In this document: positions 6,111 to 8,607 of the stretch, piece by piece
Position numbering within the stretch: the first letter of the stretch is position 1
Layout: every line of letters starts with the position of its first letter
Source of the DNA: JANQRV01 sp964533785
Lineage (GTDB): Bacteria > Bacteroidota > Bacteroidia > Chitinophagales > Saprospiraceae
NCBI GenBank assembly: GCA_964533785.1
Contig: CAZHNG010000291.1
Span: 1 to 8,607, forward strand
Length of the DNA: 8,607 nt
Direction of reading: 5' to 3'
Made by a program: the position numbers and the translations under genes
The notes under the pieces: model-generated
What the model was told of the DNA's origin: nothing
Database searches by the model: none
The model's input: the letters and a program-made list of their open reading frames with translations, nothing else

Positions 6111-7505
6111 TCACAACACCTCATCACCATCCGCTACAAAAACCCGGGTGCTTTTGGTAAACTCCGCACCGTCCAGGTCAAGGTATTTCAAATCTATATA
6201 AAACGCCCGGAATCCTGAATCGGGGTAGTCAATGGTCGCCTCCACCTGATTTACTTTTGCGGCCTGCAACGGAGTTGGTCGGAAAACAGCATCCCGAAAA
6301 TCCCGGTCGTCAGATTCTGCCGTCCACAAAATAGCATCTACGAGTTTCTCAGCAGTAGCATTAACTTTCAGGCTGATATGTTGCGTTTCTGGTTTGATGG
6401 ACCATTCAAGCACGGGAAATGAAGTTCGATTGAGGGCATGGTCAAAAAAGGCACTGATCGCAAAAATCGATTGCTCACCGTTGTTCAGATCGTGCCCGGC
6501 ATTGGGTACATAGTGAAGGAAGTTTTCACCGGGGATCTCATCGATATAGTGTTTGACGGCATCAACCGGCCAGTATTGGTCATTCGTGCCGATGACGATC
6601 AACTTGGGCATCGTTAATTGATTACGGTAAGAATAAGGATCTATCATTTGGGCTAATTCATTGGTGGCACCGCTTTCCAGGTCCTGGACAATACCCAGAT
6701 TCACGTAATCAACGATCTGAGGGCTGTAGTCTTTCCAGACTTCTAATTGGTAAGGGATATGGGCGGGCATATTCAGTACGTCAATGACCACCGGCGCAAT
6801 GGCTACTACCCGCTCATCTGCGGCGGCGCTCAACCAGGTCGTCCATCCACGCTTGGAAGCTCCGGTGAGCAAGAACCGGTTAATCTCAAGATCCAAATTT
6901 TGCCGGCTGAATTCCTCTACGGCATCCATTGCCTTACTCACACTTTTTACCATTGGAAACAGTAGCGGCCAGGAATAATCGCCATCAGCTTTGAAGTTGT
7001 GCAGGGTGTAGGAGATAAGCGCATCCTCCTTTAAGCCACCGTATAAAGGTTGGTTAGGTACCTGACTAAGAATGGCAATGATGGCGTTGTTTTTATTGGC
7101 GACCAGGCTGGAAAAAAAGGCGAACTCATCATTGGGACCGGTCCAGTTGGGTTCTCCATCGCTTAACGAACCTCCACTGATCAGGAGGATGGCCCCATCG
7201 TGTTCGATCTGCGGCGGTACGATAACCGTCAATTGATGTACCCAGGTATGTTCCCGCCACCGTTGGGAAGTGAGCCGTAGCACATGAACGATGGATTGGC
7301 TCATATTATAGGTATCGAATACTTCCCAGTTATAAACGGAATCTTCATTATTAAGGTAGAAATCCAAGGCGTTTTCTGCGGTTACAGCTCCGGAGTCAAG
7401 ACTGACCTCTTCGTCATTCCTGCAATTGGAAAGGATTGATAGCACAACCAATCCGAAAAATAAAAATTTACTGTTCCAATTCGGGTTTAGCATTAATCTT
7501 AACAT
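6111..7505 (-). CDS. PhoPQ-activated pathogenicity-related (PqaA-like) lipoprotein hydrolase
   Basis: 464 residues. The family is the alpha/beta-hydrolase group named after Salmonella PqaA (PhoPQ-activated pathogenicity-related proteins). Seen: WREHTWVHQLTVIVP, SGGSLSDG, WPLLFPMVKSVSKAMDAV, the nucleophile elbow LTGASKRGW with S217, the acid GTNDQYW with D309, and NAGHDL with H338, followed by a C-terminal beta domain (about 365-460). The triad is complete, so the enzyme should be active, but the substrate is unknown for the family. An N-terminal hydrophobic stretch ends in LSNC28, consistent with a lipoprotein, though Asn at -1 is unusual for a lipobox. The start at 7505 is favoured by AAGG just upstream; a second ATG at 7493 is possible. 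It lies between wider-spaced minus-strand genes (238 bases downstream, 133 upstream), so it is probably transcribed alone. PhoPQ control is not implied, since the name comes from Salmonella. Confidence 0.92.
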   Translation of the reverse strand: MLRLMLNPNWNSKFLFFGLVVLSILSNCRNDEEVSLDSGAVTAENALDFYLNNEDSVYNWEVFDTYNMSQSIVHVLRLTSQRWREHTWVHQLTVIVPPQIEHDGAILLISGGSLSDGEPNWTGPNDEFAFFSSLVANKNNAIIAILSQVPNQPLYGGLKEDALISYTLHNFKADGDYSWPLLFPMVKSVSKAMDAVEEFSRQNLDLEINRFLLTGASKRGWTTWLSAAADERVVAIAPVVIDVLNMPAHIPYQLEVWKDYSPQIVDYVNLGIVQDLESGATNELAQMIDPYSYRNQLTMPKLIVIGTNDQYWPVDAVKHYIDEIPGENFLHYVPNAGHDLNNGEQSIFAISAFFDHALNRTSFPVLEWSIKPETQHISLKVNATAEKLVDAILWTAESDDRDFRDAVFRPTPLQAAKVNQVEATIDYPDSGFRAFYIDLKYLDLDGAEFTKSTRVFVADGDEVL

Positions 7506-7638
7506 TTACCTTAGTTTTTAACCGCTTTCCTGTCTGCACATCCTTCAATTACGCTAAATAAACGATAAGAACAGCATAAGGTGGCAAGAAATAGGATAAA
7601 TTGCTAAAATTTAACAAATCGGATTTTCTTTATTCTTA

Positions 7639-8529
7639 TCAGGTTTTTGACTGCAACGGTGCGGACTCCTTACTCCTCTTTCTCACTAATATGCCATTTG
7701 AAGGAGAAAATAAAAAGGCCAGTCCAAATCCGACACCAGCCACGGTTACAATAGCCCCGGCAATTGATCCATCCAACGCTACGGCAAGGTAATAACCAAG
7801 GATACTGATCAGGATTGAAATAACCACCGTTAAGGCGATCATTTGTCTCAGTTTATCCGTCAATAAATAAGCGGTTGCCGGTGGAACGACAAATAAGGCA
7901 ACAACCAGGATAGCCCCCACGGAATCAAAGGCTGCTACGGTGGTCATTGAAACCGCTCCCATCAGTAGGTAATTCCACAATCCGATTGAAATACCGATTG
8001 AAGCAGCAAAAGCAGGATCAAAAGTCGTTAAATGCAGCTGCCGGAATCCAATCCACAAGAAGATGAGATTGATCAACAATATACCCGAAGCAACATATAA
8101 GGCTTTAGGGCCGAGTACTTTTCCGGAGTCTGTTATCCAAAGATCAATGGGAACGTAGGCTATCTCGCCGTACAAAACACATTCCTGATCAAGGTCGACC
8201 TGCCCGGCATAAACGGAAATCAAGATAATACCCAACGCAAACAGCCAGGTAAAAGTGACCCCTATCGCCGCATCAGTTTGCAGCCCTGCCTTTTTATGGA
8301 AAAATTCGATCAGAAAAGTGGTGAAAATGCCCAGCAAAGCCGCTCCCAGAATCATGTCAAATGAGTCTCTGGAGCCCGTAACCAAAAAGGCAATAACAAT
8401 ACCCGGCAAAACCGCATGTGATATGGCGTCACCGACCATAGCCATTTGTCGTAAGATCAGGAAACATCCCAAAATCCCGCAGGATATGGAAAAAAGACTG
8501 GCTGTTAGTATGATGTATAGTGCGTCCAT
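7639..8529 (-). CDS. Metal (Zn/Mn/Fe) ABC transporter permease, ABC-3 family
   Basis: 296 residues, an inner-membrane permease of the ZnuB/MntB/TroCD family that pairs with an ATPase and a cluster A-I metal-binding protein to import zinc, manganese or iron. Seen: about eight hydrophobic segments; GDAISHAVLPG at 33-43; DQECVLYGEIAYVP at 114-127; the cytoplasmic loop TFDPAFAASIGI at 169-180, where ATPase contact is expected; and VGAILVVALFVVPPATAYLLT at 204-224. Length and both ends fit the family, so the gene is complete. The basic, Ser-rich tail (RKRSKESAPLQSKT) is cytosolic. The metal cannot be read from the sequence. The partner ATPase and binding protein are not in the window and, if clustered, would lie to the right. 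The gap of at least 78 bases upstream contains repeated half-sites that may be an operator. Confidence 0.94.
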   Translation of the reverse strand: MDALYIILTASLFSISCGILGCFLILRQMAMVGDAISHAVLPGIVIAFLVTGSRDSFDMILGAALLGIFTTFLIEFFHKKAGLQTDAAIGVTFTWLFALGIILISVYAGQVDLDQECVLYGEIAYVPIDLWITDSGKVLGPKALYVASGILLINLIFLWIGFRQLHLTTFDPAFAASIGISIGLWNYLLMGAVSMTTVAAFDSVGAILVVALFVVPPATAYLLTDKLRQMIALTVVISILISILGYYLAVALDGSIAGAIVTVAGVGFGLAFLFSPSNGILVRKRSKESAPLQSKT

Positions 8530-8557
8530 TTTTTTATAAATTATGGATTTACGGTTT

Positions 8558-8601
8558 TAGTATTAAATAATATTACTTTGTCACTTAATACTACTTTGTC
8601 A
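8558..8601. promoter_or_regulatory. Repeated half-sites upstream of the metal permease (possible operator)
   Basis: TAGTATTA (8558-8565) and TAATATTA (8568-8575) form an 18-bp palindrome with one mismatch. The 16-mer TAATATTACTTTGTCA (8568-8583) is repeated 18 bases on as TAATACTACTTTGTCA (8586-8601), with one difference. TAGTATTAA at 8558-8566 is also the exact inverse of TTAATACTA at 8585-8593. So three related half-sites lie 28-72 bases upstream of the permease ATG. This layout fits a dimeric regulator such as a metal-sensing repressor. That reading is inference, because the DNA is AT-rich and the window ends here. Confidence 0.45.
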
Positions 8602-8607
8602 GCTTAA

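Noticed and set aside
6111..8529. A single operon of permease, PqaA-like gene and HhH/barrel gene
   Set aside because: All are on the minus strand, but the gaps of 133 and 238 bases and the unrelated functions do not support co-transcription.

Overview
The window looks like ordinary chromosomal DNA from a member of the Bacteroidota. The evidence is: several TAnnTTTG-type -7 boxes in place of E. coli-style promoters, starts with little or no Shine-Dalgarno sequence, a YtxJ-type monothiol bacilliredoxin, an OmpA-C lipoprotein with a long coiled coil, and a ComEA-like helix-hairpin-helix domain fused to a large outer-membrane barrel, a combination I know mainly from this phylum. Placement in the Saprospiria is possible but is only a guess. 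I see no mobile element, integrase, phage gene, tRNA, rRNA or CRISPR array.

Layout, left to right. (1) A (TAGCGTC)7 heptanucleotide tandem repeat at the left edge abuts the stop codon of a minus-strand OmpA-family lipoprotein gene. (2) A divergent intergenic region carries a perfect 48-bp palindrome. It is followed by a plus-strand gene for a small, secreted, extremely basic protein built from two repeats. (3) ytxJ (minus) converges on that gene, with a hairpin between them. (4) A plus-strand NagD-like HAD phosphatase gene is divergent from ytxJ. (5) A 140-codon minus-strand gene of unknown function has AT-rich DNA upstream. (6) Three minus-strand genes follow, spaced too widely to be an obvious operon: the helix-hairpin-helix/beta-barrel protein, a PhoPQ-activated pathogenicity-related (PqaA-like) alpha/beta-hydrolase lipoprotein, and an ABC-3 family (Zn/Mn/Fe) permease. 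The permease's upstream region, cut by the window edge, holds repeated half-sites that could be an operator.

Most recognisable products act in the envelope: OmpA-C lipoprotein, basic periplasmic protein, outer-membrane barrel, lipoprotein hydrolase and inner-membrane metal permease. YtxJ and the HAD phosphatase are cytosolic housekeeping proteins. Nothing ties these genes into one pathway. I did not find a convincing new multi-gene system; the best leads are non-coding (palindrome, heptamer array, permease upstream repeats) plus three proteins without a known function. No gene-free stretch exceeds 300 bases; the longest (5873-6110, 238 b) holds only a candidate -7 box.
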